DNA from: Deinococcus hopiensis KR-140
GTDB lineage: Bacteria; Deinococcota; Deinococci; Deinococcales; Deinococcaceae
Assembly: GCF_900176165.1 (NCBI RefSeq)
Contig: NZ_FWWU01000009.1
Location: forward strand, 2,400,001-2,464,000
Direction of reading: 5' to 3'
Length of the DNA stretch: 64,000 nucleotides
The notes beneath the pieces are model-generated. The model ran no database searches and was not told where the DNA came from. It was given only the letters and a program-made list of their open reading frames with translations. A program made the position numbers and the translations under genes. Shown here one piece after another: positions 13,876 through 24,293 of this stretch (position 1 is the stretch's first letter; the number at the start of each line of letters is the position of its first letter).

Positions 13876-13949
13876 CGGACGGCGGGGCCGTGCCTGCGTG
13901 GCGCTGCTGGGTTCGGAAGTGACGATGGCCCCGCTCCTGATGGCGAGGA

Positions 13950-14098
<149 letters not shown>

Positions 14099-14218
14099 GC
14101 TGCTCTCCTTCTCGCGGGCGGGCGGCCTGTACCGGGTGGGCACCTGCGCCCTGCCCCTGCGCGGCCTGCCCTGGCCCTTCTCGCGAAAACTCGCCTCCCT
14201 GGGGAGACAAACTCCGGA

Positions 14219-14224
14219 AGTGTA
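14219..14224 (-). promoter_or_regulatory. Predicted promoter -10 of the rpmH-rnpA-yidD-yidC operon
   Basis: Minus-strand TACACT, with TTCCCG 17 bp upstream as a weak -35 (14242-14247). It implies a leader of roughly 115-120 nt before rpmH. Confidence 0.45.
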
Positions 14225-14319
14225 TCACGCCTGCAAGAGGGCGGGAAGAGGTGTCCTGACGGCCCGACGCCTCAGCGTAAAGCGCTTCCCCATCATTGCA
14301 GGGGCCTTGCTCCCAGGTA

Positions 14320-14341
14320 AACTAAACCGTACAGTTTAGTT
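14320..14341. promoter_or_regulatory. Palindromic operator before tetR/monooxygenase
   Basis: AACTAAAC (14320-14327), a 6-nt spacer, then GTTTAGTT (14334-14341): perfect 8-bp arms, AT-rich in a GC-rich context. It ends 11 nt before the TetR start and overlaps a TAAACT -10-like hexamer (with TTGCAG 16 bp upstream). It is the likely autoregulatory site of the TetR protein. Confidence 0.65.
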
Positions 14342-14352
14342 AGGAGGTGACG

Positions 14353-15000
14353 ATGCCCCGACCCGCGCCCCACCGTGACGACACCAGGAGCCAGACCATC
14401 CGTCAGGCGGCCCGAACCCTGTTTCTGCGTCAGGGCTTCGCCGCCACCACCCTGGACCAGGTGGCGGCTGAGGCGAGCGTTTCCAAAGCGACGATCTACA
14501 CGCGCTACCGGCAGAAGGAGGAGCTGTTGCAGGGCGTGCTGGACGATTTTCTACGCGACTGGGCCGCGCCGCCCAGCGGATCACCTGCCGCCGCGACCAT
14601 CGGGGACCTGCGGACTGGATTGCAGGTCCTGGCCGAGCAGGCCGCTGCCCAGCTGATGCGGCCCGAGGGACTGGCTCTCGTCCGCATGTTGATCGCCGAG
14701 ATGAACACGCAGCCCGAGCTGGGCGAACTGTTCGTGCGGACGGTGCCCGGCCCGCTCCTGGAGCGGGTGGGCGCGCTGCTCGCCTCGGCGCAGGCGGCGG
14801 GGTTGGTGCGCCCGGCCGAGCCCGAACTCGCCGCCCGCGCCTTTGTGGGACCGCTGATGAGCTTCGTGATGCTGGGCGGCCTGCTGGCCCGTGAGCCTCA
14901 CCCGCCCACGCCGCAGCAGCTCGCCGCCATGGTGGACCTCTGCCTGCACGGTCTGCTGCACTTCCCCGCTTTTCATCCTGCCCAGGAGGAACCGTCATGA
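14353..15000 (+). CDS. TetR/AcrR family transcriptional regulator
   Basis: A 215-residue repressor. The N-terminal helix-turn-helix is clear: IRQAARTLFLRQGFAATTLDQVAAEASVSKATIYTRYRQKEEL. The C-terminal helical ligand domain resembles TetR_C members (LIAEMNTQPELGELF, ARAFVGPLMSFVMLGGLL). It has a strong AGGAGGTGA Shine-Dalgarno and overlaps the monooxygenase gene by 4 nt (ATGA). The palindrome immediately upstream suggests it represses the pair and is released by a small-molecule ligand, possibly the monooxygenase substrate. Confidence 0.92.
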   Translation: MPRPAPHRDDTRSQTIRQAARTLFLRQGFAATTLDQVAAEASVSKATIYTRYRQKEELLQGVLDDFLRDWAAPPSGSPAAATIGDLRTGLQVLAEQAAAQLMRPEGLALVRMLIAEMNTQPELGELFVRTVPGPLLERVGALLASAQAAGLVRPAEPELAARAFVGPLMSFVMLGGLLAREPHPPTPQQLAAMVDLCLHGLLHFPAFHPAQEEPS

Positions 15001-16622
15001 CCACGAACGCCGAGCTCGGCACCACCGACGTCCTGATTGCCGGCGCCGGGCCCACCGGCCTGCTGCTCGCCTGCGAACTTCAGCGGCTGGGACTGCGCGT
15101 GCGGGTGGTGGACCCCAAGGCGGGCCCCACCCGCGAGTCGCGCGCCATGGTCGTGCAGGCCCGCACCCTGGAAATTTACGATCAGCTTGGCCTGGCGGAG
15201 GAGGCAGTGCGGCAGGGCCACCCGGTCTCGGGCCTGAACGCGTGGAGCGGGGACGACTTCCTGGGGGGCCTTCCCTTCGGTGTGGTGGGCCGGGGTCAGA
15301 CGCCTTACCCCTACATTCTCTCGTTGGAACAGAGCAAGAACGAGGCGCTGCTCTACACGCACCTGCGGGCCCTGGGCGGCGAGGTGGACTGGGGCTGGGC
15401 GTTAGAGGATTTCTCCCAGGACGCGGGCGGCGTGAGGATCACGCTGGGTGGTCCGAACGGCGGCGTACGGAGCGTTCGGGCGGCCTACCTCTGCGGGACC
15501 GATGGGGCCCACAGCCCGGTGCGGCACCTCCTGGGCCTGCCCTTCGACGGTGAGCGCAGCCCCAGGACGCTCTTTGTCGCCGACGTGACCACCACGGGGG
15601 CGCTGGACAACGCGGACCTGAGCCTCAAGCTGAGCGCGTCTTCCCTGCTGCTGACCTTTCCCCTGGCGAGCTCGGGTAGGGGCGACAACCGCTTGCGCCT
15701 CATCGGGATGCCGCCCGCAGGGGAGCTGGAGGGAAGTACCCCCACCTTCGAGGACGTCCGCGCCCTCGTACGGGACGTGTTTGGCATCGAGGTCAGTCAA
15801 GTGCGCTGGTTCTCGCATTACCGGGTCAGCCACCGGGTGGCGCGGCACTTCCGAACCGGGCGCGTTTTCCTGCTGGGCGACGCGGCCCACGTCCACAGCC
15901 CAGTGGGTGGACAGGGAATGAACACCGGCCTGGGCGACGCACACAATCTCGGCTGGAAGCTGGCGGCCGTGCTGAAGGGCCAGGCCAGCCCCGGGCTGCT
16001 GGACACCTACGGGGCCGAGCGCCGCCCCTTCGCGCAGTCGCTCGTGCGGACGACAGACCGGGCCTTCAGGCTCATCTCGTCCGACACGCCCCTGTCGCGC
16101 CGCCTGCGGACGCGGCTTTTGCCCGCCGTACTGAGGCGGTTGGGGGCGGGTCGCGGGCGCAAGCAGGACAGCGACGGGCCGAACACCCTGGGCCGCCTGG
16201 CCTTCCGCATGGTCTCGCAGCTTCGCCTGAGTTACCCGCACAGCCCGCTCAGCCGGGGTCAGGCCGGGAAGATCAGGGGCGGCGAGCGGCTGCCCTACGC
16301 CCAGGGCAGCCGCAATTTCAAAGCGCTGCGGCGACCAGGGCCGCAACTTCACCTCTACGGCACGCCCTCACCGGAAGTTCTCAGCTGGTGCCTGCGCCGC
16401 GACATCTCCCTGCACGTCTTTCCCTTCGAGGAAACTGCCCGCCGCGCTGGACTGCGGGAGGACGCCGCCTACCTGGTGCGGCCCGACGGGTACGTGAGCG
16501 TGGCGCAGGCAACCTTTGGCGGCGCGGAGCTGGACAGGGTGCTGCGCGCGGCGTGGTACTGGCGGGCGGAGAAGCGGCCCACGCGGCCCCAGCCCTCCGC
16601 CGTCAGACCTTCAGCCGGTTAG
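14997..16622 (+). CDS. FAD-dependent aromatic-ring-type monooxygenase
   Basis: A 541-residue class A flavoprotein monooxygenase (FAD_binding_3). Family members use NAD(P)H and O2 to hydroxylate aromatic compounds, including antibiotics. Visible motifs are the Rossmann GAGPTGLLLACELQRLGLRV near the N-terminus and the DG motif CGTDGAHSPVR. The GD motif is LLGDAAHVHSPVGGQGMNTG followed by GDAHNLGWKLAAVL. The C-terminal thioredoxin-like domain (LHVFPFEETARRAG, YLVRPDGYVS) is present. The substrate cannot be named. Translational coupling to the TetR gene suggests inducible detoxification. Confidence 0.9.
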   Translation: MTTNAELGTTDVLIAGAGPTGLLLACELQRLGLRVRVVDPKAGPTRESRAMVVQARTLEIYDQLGLAEEAVRQGHPVSGLNAWSGDDFLGGLPFGVVGRGQTPYPYILSLEQSKNEALLYTHLRALGGEVDWGWALEDFSQDAGGVRITLGGPNGGVRSVRAAYLCGTDGAHSPVRHLLGLPFDGERSPRTLFVADVTTTGALDNADLSLKLSASSLLLTFPLASSGRGDNRLRLIGMPPAGELEGSTPTFEDVRALVRDVFGIEVSQVRWFSHYRVSHRVARHFRTGRVFLLGDAAHVHSPVGGQGMNTGLGDAHNLGWKLAAVLKGQASPGLLDTYGAERRPFAQSLVRTTDRAFRLISSDTPLSRRLRTRLLPAVLRRLGAGRGRKQDSDGPNTLGRLAFRMVSQLRLSYPHSPLSRGQAGKIRGGERLPYAQGSRNFKALRRPGPQLHLYGTPSPEVLSWCLRRDISLHVFPFEETARRAGLREDAAYLVRPDGYVSVAQATFGGAELDRVLRAAWYWRAEKRPTRPQPSAVRPSAG

Positions 16623-16696
16623 ACCGCTTCCCAGACGCTTCACTGTAACGCTCTCTCTTGCTGCCCCCTGAGGAAACGCGCTACTAATGGCGGGAG

Positions 16697-17746
<1,050 letters not shown>

Positions 17747-17747
17747 G

Positions 17748-18413
17748 GTGACGCTCGCCTCTCCCCTGCCCGCCACAGCGGTCACGTCCCCCGCACCCGA
17801 GCGGACCAAACACCGGCTGCTGGAGCTGCTCAAGCGGCACGGCCCGCAGACGGTGCAGGACCTGGCGGCCCACCTGGGCGTCTCTGTGCCGGGCGCGCGG
17901 CGGCACCTGACGGACCTTCAAGACCAGGGCTTGATCGAGGCGCGGACCGAGCGGCCCGGTGGCCGGGGGCGGCCGCAGCACGTGTTTCTGCTTACCGAAC
18001 GGGGCGAGGCGGTGTTTCCCCGGACCTACTCGGCGCTGTGCATGGACGTGCTGCGCCACGTCCAGGCCCTGTACGGCGAGGAAGCGGTGCTCAAAGTGCT
18101 TGACGCCCGCAGCGAAGAGCTCGCCGCCCGTCTCCTGGAGGAGATGCCCCACGAACTGCCCCTCGCCGAGCGGGTACAGGGGCTGACCGTCTGGCTGACC
18201 ACGGCAGGTTTCGACGCCGTGGCCGAGGAGAACGTGGACGGGTCCTGGACCATCTTGGAACGCAACTGCCCCAACCTCACGGTGGCCCGGCAGTACCCGC
18301 AGATGTGCGTCAGCGAGCTGGGCATGCTCGCGCAGGTGCTGGGCGTGCCAGTGACCCGCAGTTCGCGCATCGCGTGCGGGCAGGGCAGCTGCCGCTACCG
18401 GATCGGGCCCTGA
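17748..18413 (+). CDS. SufR-like iron-sulfur-sensing transcriptional regulator
   Basis: A 221-residue regulator with an N-terminal winged helix (RTKHRLLELLKRHGPQTVQ, HLGVSVPGARRHLTDLQDQG, GRGRPQHVFLLTERG). The C-terminal domain carries regularly spaced cysteines (NCPNL, PQMCVSELG, RIACGQGSCRYRI), the pattern of SufR proteins that hold a [4Fe-4S] cluster and repress the suf operon. It begins at GTG 17748, directly after the mrp stop, and the 2H phosphoesterase gene follows 1 nt later. It probably controls this operon or suf genes elsewhere. Confidence 0.88.
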   Translation: MTLASPLPATAVTSPAPERTKHRLLELLKRHGPQTVQDLAAHLGVSVPGARRHLTDLQDQGLIEARTERPGGRGRPQHVFLLTERGEAVFPRTYSALCMDVLRHVQALYGEEAVLKVLDARSEELAARLLEEMPHELPLAERVQGLTVWLTTAGFDAVAEENVDGSWTILERNCPNLTVARQYPQMCVSELGMLAQVLGVPVTRSSRIACGQGSCRYRIGP

Positions 18414-18414
18414 G

Positions 18415-19053
18415 ATGAGCGCCGCACCTCCTCCACCGCGGGGTTCATCCGGGGCGCTGTACAGCCTGGTCGCCTGGCCGCCCGCCCCCCTGGACAGCTG
18501 GCTGCGGCGTACACAGGAGCGGCTGAACGTGCGGGCGTTCGGAGCCCCACATCTCAACCTGCGCGCACCCTTTCAGACGTCGCTGTCTGCGCCGGAACTG
18601 GTTGCGGCCTTCCGCGAGGTGCTGCGCCGCGAGCCTGCCTTCGACGTGCGCGTGAAGGGCTGGAAAGCCCTGCCCCACATGATTTTCCTGGAGTTCGAAC
18701 CTGACGCCTCCCTGACCGCCTTGCACCAACGCGTCTTGACCGTGGAGCCCTCCAGCCGGGCTTCCCACGACGGCGACGGTTACCTGCCCCACCTCACGCT
18801 CGCACTGGGCATCCTGCCCTGGGCCGAGGACGCAGTGTGGGAAGCGGTGCAGCCCCTGGTGCCGCCCCTGCAGAGCTTTCACGTGAATGTGCTGAGCCTG
18901 ACGCGCGAGGAACGTGGCGAGGTGCAGGAGGTCCACACCTTTCCCCTGCAGGAGCGCTCGCTGGCCGGGCCCATCCCCCTCCATCTGCCGGGCGCAAGAC
19001 TGCCGGAAGACCCGGCGGCTCCCTTCCTGGTGGGCGAGGGGTTAAAAAAGTGA
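18415..19053 (+). CDS. 2H phosphoesterase / 2'-5' RNA ligase-like protein
   Basis: A 212-residue protein of the 2H phosphoesterase superfamily, whose members act on 2',3'-cyclic phosphates or 2'-5' linkages in RNA. The paired motifs are GAPHLNLRAPF (H-x-N) and YLPHLTLALG (H-x-T), separated by about 85 residues, with typical strands such as FHVNVLSLTREE. The first motif has Asn where Thr or Ser is usual, which may alter catalysis. It is the last gene of the mrp-sufR-like unit; its stop abuts a possible shared terminator. Confidence 0.8.
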   Translation: MSAAPPPPRGSSGALYSLVAWPPAPLDSWLRRTQERLNVRAFGAPHLNLRAPFQTSLSAPELVAAFREVLRREPAFDVRVKGWKALPHMIFLEFEPDASLTALHQRVLTVEPSSRASHDGDGYLPHLTLALGILPWAEDAVWEAVQPLVPPLQSFHVNVLSLTREERGEVQEVHTFPLQERSLAGPIPLHLPGARLPEDPAAPFLVGEGLKK

Positions 19054-19145
19054 CCCCCTCCCCTGGTGGAACCCGGAGAGCTCCGTAGGAGAGAGGGGCG
19101 CTGCGAAGTCGCGGGTAACCGGGAAGGAAAGGGAGGAGGTCAACC
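19043..19145 (-). terminator. Possible long-range terminator of aroF
   Basis: On the minus strand TGACCTCCTCCC (near 19144-19133) can pair with GGGAGGGGGTCAC (near 19061-19049), and T6 follows (19048-19043). The intervening loop is about 70 nt and unstructured to my eye, so this is tentative. Confidence 0.35.
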
Positions 19146-19151
19146 CTCAGC

Positions 19152-20246
<1,095 letters not shown>

Positions 20247-20252
20247 TCTTTC

Positions 20253-20258
20253 AGTCTA
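20253..20258 (-). promoter_or_regulatory. -10 element of aroF (leaderless type)
   Basis: Minus-strand TAGACT ends 6 nt before the ATG at 20246; there is no Shine-Dalgarno. Confidence 0.55.
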
Positions 20259-20365
20259 GGAAAGCCGCCTCACTCTCCCGCCGCACCCCACTAGTCAAAT
20301 GTAAAGAGTTGTCCAAGTTGCGGGTCTGGAGATACGTTGGAAACGCTCCTGACGCAAGAACAGCC

Positions 20366-20818
20366 TCAGGCTTGCTCTTCTGCGGCCTGTTCGGGCAATC
20401 CCGGTTCGCCGCCCGCGCCCTCACCCGGCGTATTGACCATATGGACGGCCACCCGCGCGAGGGCCGCGTACAGCTCGCGCGCCTCGGTCTCCGCAATCTC
20501 GGGCGTCTCCCGCAGGGCAGCGTCCATACACCCCAACCAGGCCCGCGCCCGCGCCGGCGTAATGGAAAAGGGCAGGTGGCGAGCACGCAGCCGGGGGTGC
20601 CCGTAGCGCTCGTGGTACAGCGGTGGTCCTCCGAGAAAGCCACTCAGAAAGGCGAACTGCTTCTCGGCGGTGTGCGTCAGGTCCGCCGGGAAGATCGGCG
20701 CAAGGTCCGGGTGCACCGCCACGTGCCTGTAAAAGCGGGTGATGAGCGCGACCAGGGCGTTCGGGCCGATGCGCTCGTACAGGCTGCCGCCCACATGGAG
20801 GCCGATGGGAGCCGTCAT
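20366..20818 (-). CDS. Truncated (2/2) haemoglobin-like globin
   Basis: A 150-residue single-domain globin of the truncated family, which binds haem and O2 or NO. Features are GGSLYERIGPNALVALITRFYRHVAVHPDLAPIFP, then FAFLSGFLGGPPLYHERYGHPRLRARH with the proximal His region (HPRLRARHLPF), and WLGCMDAAL. The YHERYGHPxLRxRH block is diagnostic of group II. A 20-residue acidic C-terminal tail is added. Possible roles are oxygen or NO handling; it stands alone between aroF and an exported metallo-hydrolase. Confidence 0.88.
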   Translation of the reverse strand: MTAPIGLHVGGSLYERIGPNALVALITRFYRHVAVHPDLAPIFPADLTHTAEKQFAFLSGFLGGPPLYHERYGHPRLRARHLPFSITPARARAWLGCMDAALRETPEIAETEARELYAALARVAVHMVNTPGEGAGGEPGLPEQAAEEQA

Positions 20819-20824
20819 GGGGGC

Positions 20825-20830
20825 AGGCTA
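20825..20830 (-). promoter_or_regulatory. -10 element of the globin gene (leaderless type)
   Basis: Minus-strand TAGCCT ends 6 nt before the ATG at 20818. Confidence 0.55.
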
Positions 20831-20886
20831 GCGCAGGGGGACCGGCAGCAATAAGTCCCACTGGCTCTTCCCGCTCTGGCCGCCCT

Positions 20887-21867
20887 TCAGCTCCAGTTCC
20901 ACACCGCCGGTTCGTATTCGTAGGCCCCGCCCACGGCCCGGCGGACATGCCCGGTGGCGTGGAAGGGGAAGTGATAGCCCGTGACCCACAGCCCCTCGCT
21001 GACCACCCGCTCAAACAGGCGCTGGCGGGTGCGGGCGGCGAGCGGACCGTCCGCATCAAAGCCGATGTACGCGCCCCGGTGCCGCAACGACAGCAGGAAG
21101 TGCCCGGCCGCGTCCCCAAACACCATCAGCCCCTCGTTTCCACGCTGGGCCAGCACACTGAGGTGGTTCAGGGTGTGGCCCGGAGAGGCCACAGCGGTCA
21201 GGCCCGGCACGATCTCTGCGCCCGGCTGGAGAAAGGTAAAGCGGTCCCGGAGCGCGATCAGGTTGGCCTTGACGGCAGCGTTGGGCTCGGCCTGGGTGGT
21301 CCAGAACTGAAACTCGGCGCCACCGATTACGTGTCGCGCCCCCGGGAAGTTCGGTTGCCCGCCTGTCGTCAGGCCGCCGATGTGGTCGCCGTGCGCGTGG
21401 GTGATAAACACCGTGTCGATGCTCGCCGGATCGATCCCGGCGCGGCGCAGGTTGGCGAGCAGCTGCCCGGCCTCGCCGCCGCGCCCCGTGTCGATCAGGA
21501 CCCGGTTGGCACCCGTCTCGATCACCACGGGGTTGAAGTGGTTGACCGTGTTTGTGGCCGGAACGTGATACTCGGCCAGCGTGGCGGCGAACTCGGCCTG
21601 TCGGTCCGGATTGGCCCCCCAGGTCGGCAGCACGGCGGCGAGCGGCGCGGTGCCGTCGCTCACGATGATCGCGCTCAGGTCGCCCACCTTCTGCCGGTAA
21701 AAGCCGTTGCCGTTCAGCGGGGCGGCGGGGGAAGCGGGAGCGGCGCTCTGCGCGCCCACCAGCGGCGCTGCGGCAGCGAGGAGTCCCGCACTTCCCAACA
21801 GGCGCAGGCTGTCGCGGCGGCTGAGGGCAGTGGGCGCAGGAACGGGGGCGGAACGGTCTTCACTCAT
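20887..21867 (-). CDS. Tat-exported MBL-fold metallo-hydrolase
   Basis: A 326-residue protein with a twin-arginine signal (LSRRDSLRLLGSAGLLAAAA), so it is folded in the cytosol and exported. The metallo-beta-lactamase fold is shown by VLIDTGRGGE, the zinc motif THAHGDHIGGL, SPGHTLNHLS and FGDAAGHFL, plus a C-terminal HFPFHATGHVRR His. The nearest named relatives are quorum-quenching or organophosphate-type hydrolases; the substrate is not predictable. An AGGAGG Shine-Dalgarno precedes the ATG at 21867. It is divergent from the EAL gene. Confidence 0.9.
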   Translation of the reverse strand: MSEDRSAPVPAPTALSRRDSLRLLGSAGLLAAAAPLVGAQSAAPASPAAPLNGNGFYRQKVGDLSAIIVSDGTAPLAAVLPTWGANPDRQAEFAATLAEYHVPATNTVNHFNPVVIETGANRVLIDTGRGGEAGQLLANLRRAGIDPASIDTVFITHAHGDHIGGLTTGGQPNFPGARHVIGGAEFQFWTTQAEPNAAVKANLIALRDRFTFLQPGAEIVPGLTAVASPGHTLNHLSVLAQRGNEGLMVFGDAAGHFLLSLRHRGAYIGFDADGPLAARTRQRLFERVVSEGLWVTGYHFPFHATGHVRRAVGGAYEYEPAVWNWS

Positions 21868-21923
21868 GGGAAACCTCCTGGAAGTCACGCCTTGTCGGGC
21901 AGGCCTTTCAACGTTAAAGGGAA

Positions 21924-21978
21924 TGGTGGACGCAGAACGCACGAAACCCTTCAGTGTTCGTTGGGCTTGCGTCCGCCA
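21924..21978. repeat. Imperfect inverted repeat in the MBL/EAL divergent region
   Basis: TGGTGGACGCA (21924-21934) and TGCGTCCGCCA (21968-21978) are near-perfect inverted arms separated by 33 nt in the 208-bp divergent intergenic region. It could be an operator or a leader hairpin of the metallo-hydrolase mRNA. Confidence 0.4.
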
Positions 21979-22063
21979 CTGGCCCCTCCATAGAGACAAG
22001 AAAGGGTGAACCCAGGCTTTCCCATATGCGATTCACTCCACCAACCGGCAAAAGGGGGCCCGC

Positions 22064-22069
22064 TAGCCT
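22064..22069 (+). promoter_or_regulatory. -10 element of the EAL gene (leaderless type)
   Basis: TAGCCT ends 6 nt before the ATG at 22076; no Shine-Dalgarno. Confidence 0.55.
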
Positions 22070-22075
22070 TTTCGT

Positions 22076-22858
22076 ATGCCGTCCTCGCCCGCCGGAACCT
22101 GCCAGGCCTGTCAGGCTCCGCCCACGCCGCTGCCCGATATCGCCATGGCCTTTCAGCCTCTTGTCAACGTGAGGACGCGCGAGATCTTCGCCTATGAGGC
22201 GCTGGTGCGGGGCGCGCAGGGCCAGGGCGCCGGGTGGGTGTTTGGCCAGATTGGGGAAGGAGGCCATTACCACTTCGATCAGCTGTGCCGGGTAACGGCT
22301 ATCCGCGCGGCGGCGCGGCTGGGGCTGCACCTCACCGGGGACGCCCTGCTGTCCATCAACTTCCTGCCCAATGCCGTGTATGAGGCCGTCACCTGCCTGC
22401 GCGCCACGCTGCGAACCGCCCAGGAGGTGGACTTTCCCCCGAGCCGCCTGCTGTTCGAAGTCACCGAGCATGAGCACGTGACCGACGAGGCGCACGTGCA
22501 GCGGATCATCGAGACGTACCGCCGCTCCGGCTTCCAGACCGCCCTCGACGACTACGGGGCCGGGCACGCCACCGCCGGACTGCTGCTCGCCCTGCGCCCG
22601 GACGTGGTGAAGGTGGACATGAAGCTTGTGCGCGGCGTCCACACGGACCTCTGGCGTGAGGAGCTGATCCGGCACCTCGCGCTGTTCGCACAGCGGGTGG
22701 GCCTGCTCGTGGTGGCCGAGGGCGTGGAGACCGCCGAGGAGGCCCGCTGCCTGCTGACGCTGGGCGTGACCCACATGCAGGGCTACTTCTTCGCACGCCC
22801 CGGCCTGGAGTGTCTGCCCACCGTGCCGGACGAGGTGTACGCACAACTGGGGGTGTGA
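22076..22858 (+). CDS. EAL domain cyclic-di-GMP phosphodiesterase-like protein
   Basis: A 260-residue stand-alone EAL domain. Active members hydrolyse the second messenger c-di-GMP to pGpG. The EALVR motif (YEALVRGAQ), SINFLPNAVYE, LLFEVTEHEHV, the DDYGAG loop (commonly DDFGTG), VVKVDMKLVRGV, VVAEGVETAEEA and MQGYFFARP are all in order, so catalysis is plausible. A short N-terminal CQACQ pair before the domain is unusual. No sensory or GGDEF domain is attached. Confidence 0.9.
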   Translation: MPSSPAGTCQACQAPPTPLPDIAMAFQPLVNVRTREIFAYEALVRGAQGQGAGWVFGQIGEGGHYHFDQLCRVTAIRAAARLGLHLTGDALLSINFLPNAVYEAVTCLRATLRTAQEVDFPPSRLLFEVTEHEHVTDEAHVQRIIETYRRSGFQTALDDYGAGHATAGLLLALRPDVVKVDMKLVRGVHTDLWREELIRHLALFAQRVGLLVVAEGVETAEEARCLLTLGVTHMQGYFFARPGLECLPTVPDEVYAQLGV

Positions 22859-22901
22859 GGGCAGGACCTGCCCAGCCGGGCAAGCACACCCACGCTCAGG
22901 G

Positions 22902-23675
22902 TCAGCGGTGAGGGCTGGGGGTGACGGGCGCGGCTGCAGAACATGGTCTACCCGCGCCCGCACGGTTTCTGCGCACCATCGCGAAATTGACCTCTACCCC
23001 GTAACGCCGCCCGAATGTTCGCCGCTTGCGGGCGCTGGAAGGCGCCAGGCTCCAGCGCTCACGGGTGCGGAAGTCGTCAAACGCGGACGGGGAGGCGCTC
23101 CGGCTGGCAAAGGTCAGGGCCACCGCCAGCGGCAACGCGGCCTCGTCGGAGGCCAGCCTATCCAGCAGCGCGAGGTCATACAGGTTGCCCGCCAGCACCC
23201 CGGCCCAAACCCGGTCAGGCCGTGCAGCTTCCAGGCCCACAACGTCTCGGGCGGGCAAGCGAGCACGGGGCCGGCGCCGGGTACGTCCAGCCCTATGGCC
23301 GGCTGCGCCAGCGGATCCCCGTAGGCGAGGTCCACCTGAAACCGCGCCTCTTCCCCTCCCTCAGCCCGCCCTGAGAGGCGACGCGCAGCCCGGGAAAGGG
23401 CCCCCCGGCCCAGATCACCTCGGTGCCCAGCAGGGTAAGTTCGGTCTCGGCGTCGGGCTGCGTGGCCACCCCGAGGCGAGGCGGCCTGCACCGCAGGGAA
23501 GGCTCCAGGCACGAGGTCGTCCACATCGGCTGCGCTCCGTCCCTCCCCACCCAACTCCCGGCACAGCGTCCGGGTCACCACACTGCCGCGCAGCATCAGG
23601 GGCGCGCCGAACACGCGCGGGCCCGGCGCAGCCAACCCAGCAGGGCCAGACCTCGGGCGCAGGCCAGACGCTCAC
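22902..23675 (-). pseudogene. Decayed AbiEii/AbiGii-type nucleotidyltransferase gene
   Basis: The minus strand shows the nucleotidyltransferase (AbiEii toxin family) landmarks split over frames. A GTG start lies at 23675 and RVFGAPLMLRGSVVTRTL with ADVDDL is the Gly-Ser/Asp metal site region. DAETELTLLGTEVIWAGGPFPGLRV is in another frame, then RFQVDLAYGDPLA, then PPETLWAWKLHGLTGFGPG. After a further shift come NLYDLALLDRL and FDDFRTRERWSL. Known AbiEii proteins are toxins that pyrophosphorylate or nucleotidylate RNA in type IV toxin-antitoxin and abortive-infection systems. At least three frameshifts inactivate it. The GTG overlaps the stop of the upstream partner by 4 nt, evidence of a former coupled operon. 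Confidence 0.7.
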
Positions 23676-24176
23676 GTTTCCTCCCAGCCGGCGTCAAGCT
23701 CGCGGCGGTCACCGCAGACGCAGTATTCGAGGATACTGGCGAGGCGCGGCCAGACCGCCCGGGTCAGGCGCCGCCCCCGCCTCGGCGGTCTCGCGTCCCA
23801 CGCCACCTGCCCGCAGAGTGACGGACCACTCCTGCGCCCCGTCCTCCCGCCGCCCGAAAGGATTGCCACGGCACAGGGCTTGCAGCGCCGTGAGGTCCCC
23901 CTCTGGCGTCACGCGGGGGTGGTGCTCGAAGAGGCGGCCCGGCGGCTCCTGGGCAGCGTCCTCACCGGAGCGGAGCACGCCCGCATTCCACGGCGCGGCC
24001 CCGGTCTTGATGCGCGTGGTGGAAAAGCCGCGTTCCCCGGGTTCCTTCCAGCGCCGCCTCAAGGGACCCCAGCACGCGCAGACAGGTCATGGGCGGGGTG
24101 GTGACGTGGATCTCGTGGGTATCACCTGCCCACAGGGGCACGGCTGGCCTGTGAGGGTAAAGCAGGTGAGGTCCAT
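23672..24176 (-). pseudogene. Decayed partner gene upstream of the AbiEii-like gene, family unknown
   Basis: From an ATG at 24176 (MDLTCFTLTGQP) coding-like sequence continues through three frames. EIHVTTPPMTCLRVLGSLEA is followed by STTRIKTGAAPWNAG, HHPRVTPEGDLTALQAL and finally RLTRAVWPRLASILEY. It ends at a TGA that overlaps the AbiEii-like start (GTGA). In intact AbiE loci this position holds the AbiEi antitoxin, but I see no convincing AbiEi winged helix, so only the operon position supports that idea. Confidence 0.45.
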
Positions 24177-24293
24177 GCTCCCGAGCCTCTCTCAGCGTTC
24201 GCCGCGTTCCAGCACGCATCTGGCCTACGCCGCCTCGCCGGGCCGCCGCGGAATGCCCGCCCGATTGGGGCCAGCGTGGACACCTCGCGGCCC

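Noticed and set aside
19054..19151. A riboswitch between the 2H gene and aroF
   Set aside because: The region is 3' of both converging genes, so it cannot be a leader; only a loose terminator-like pairing is visible.
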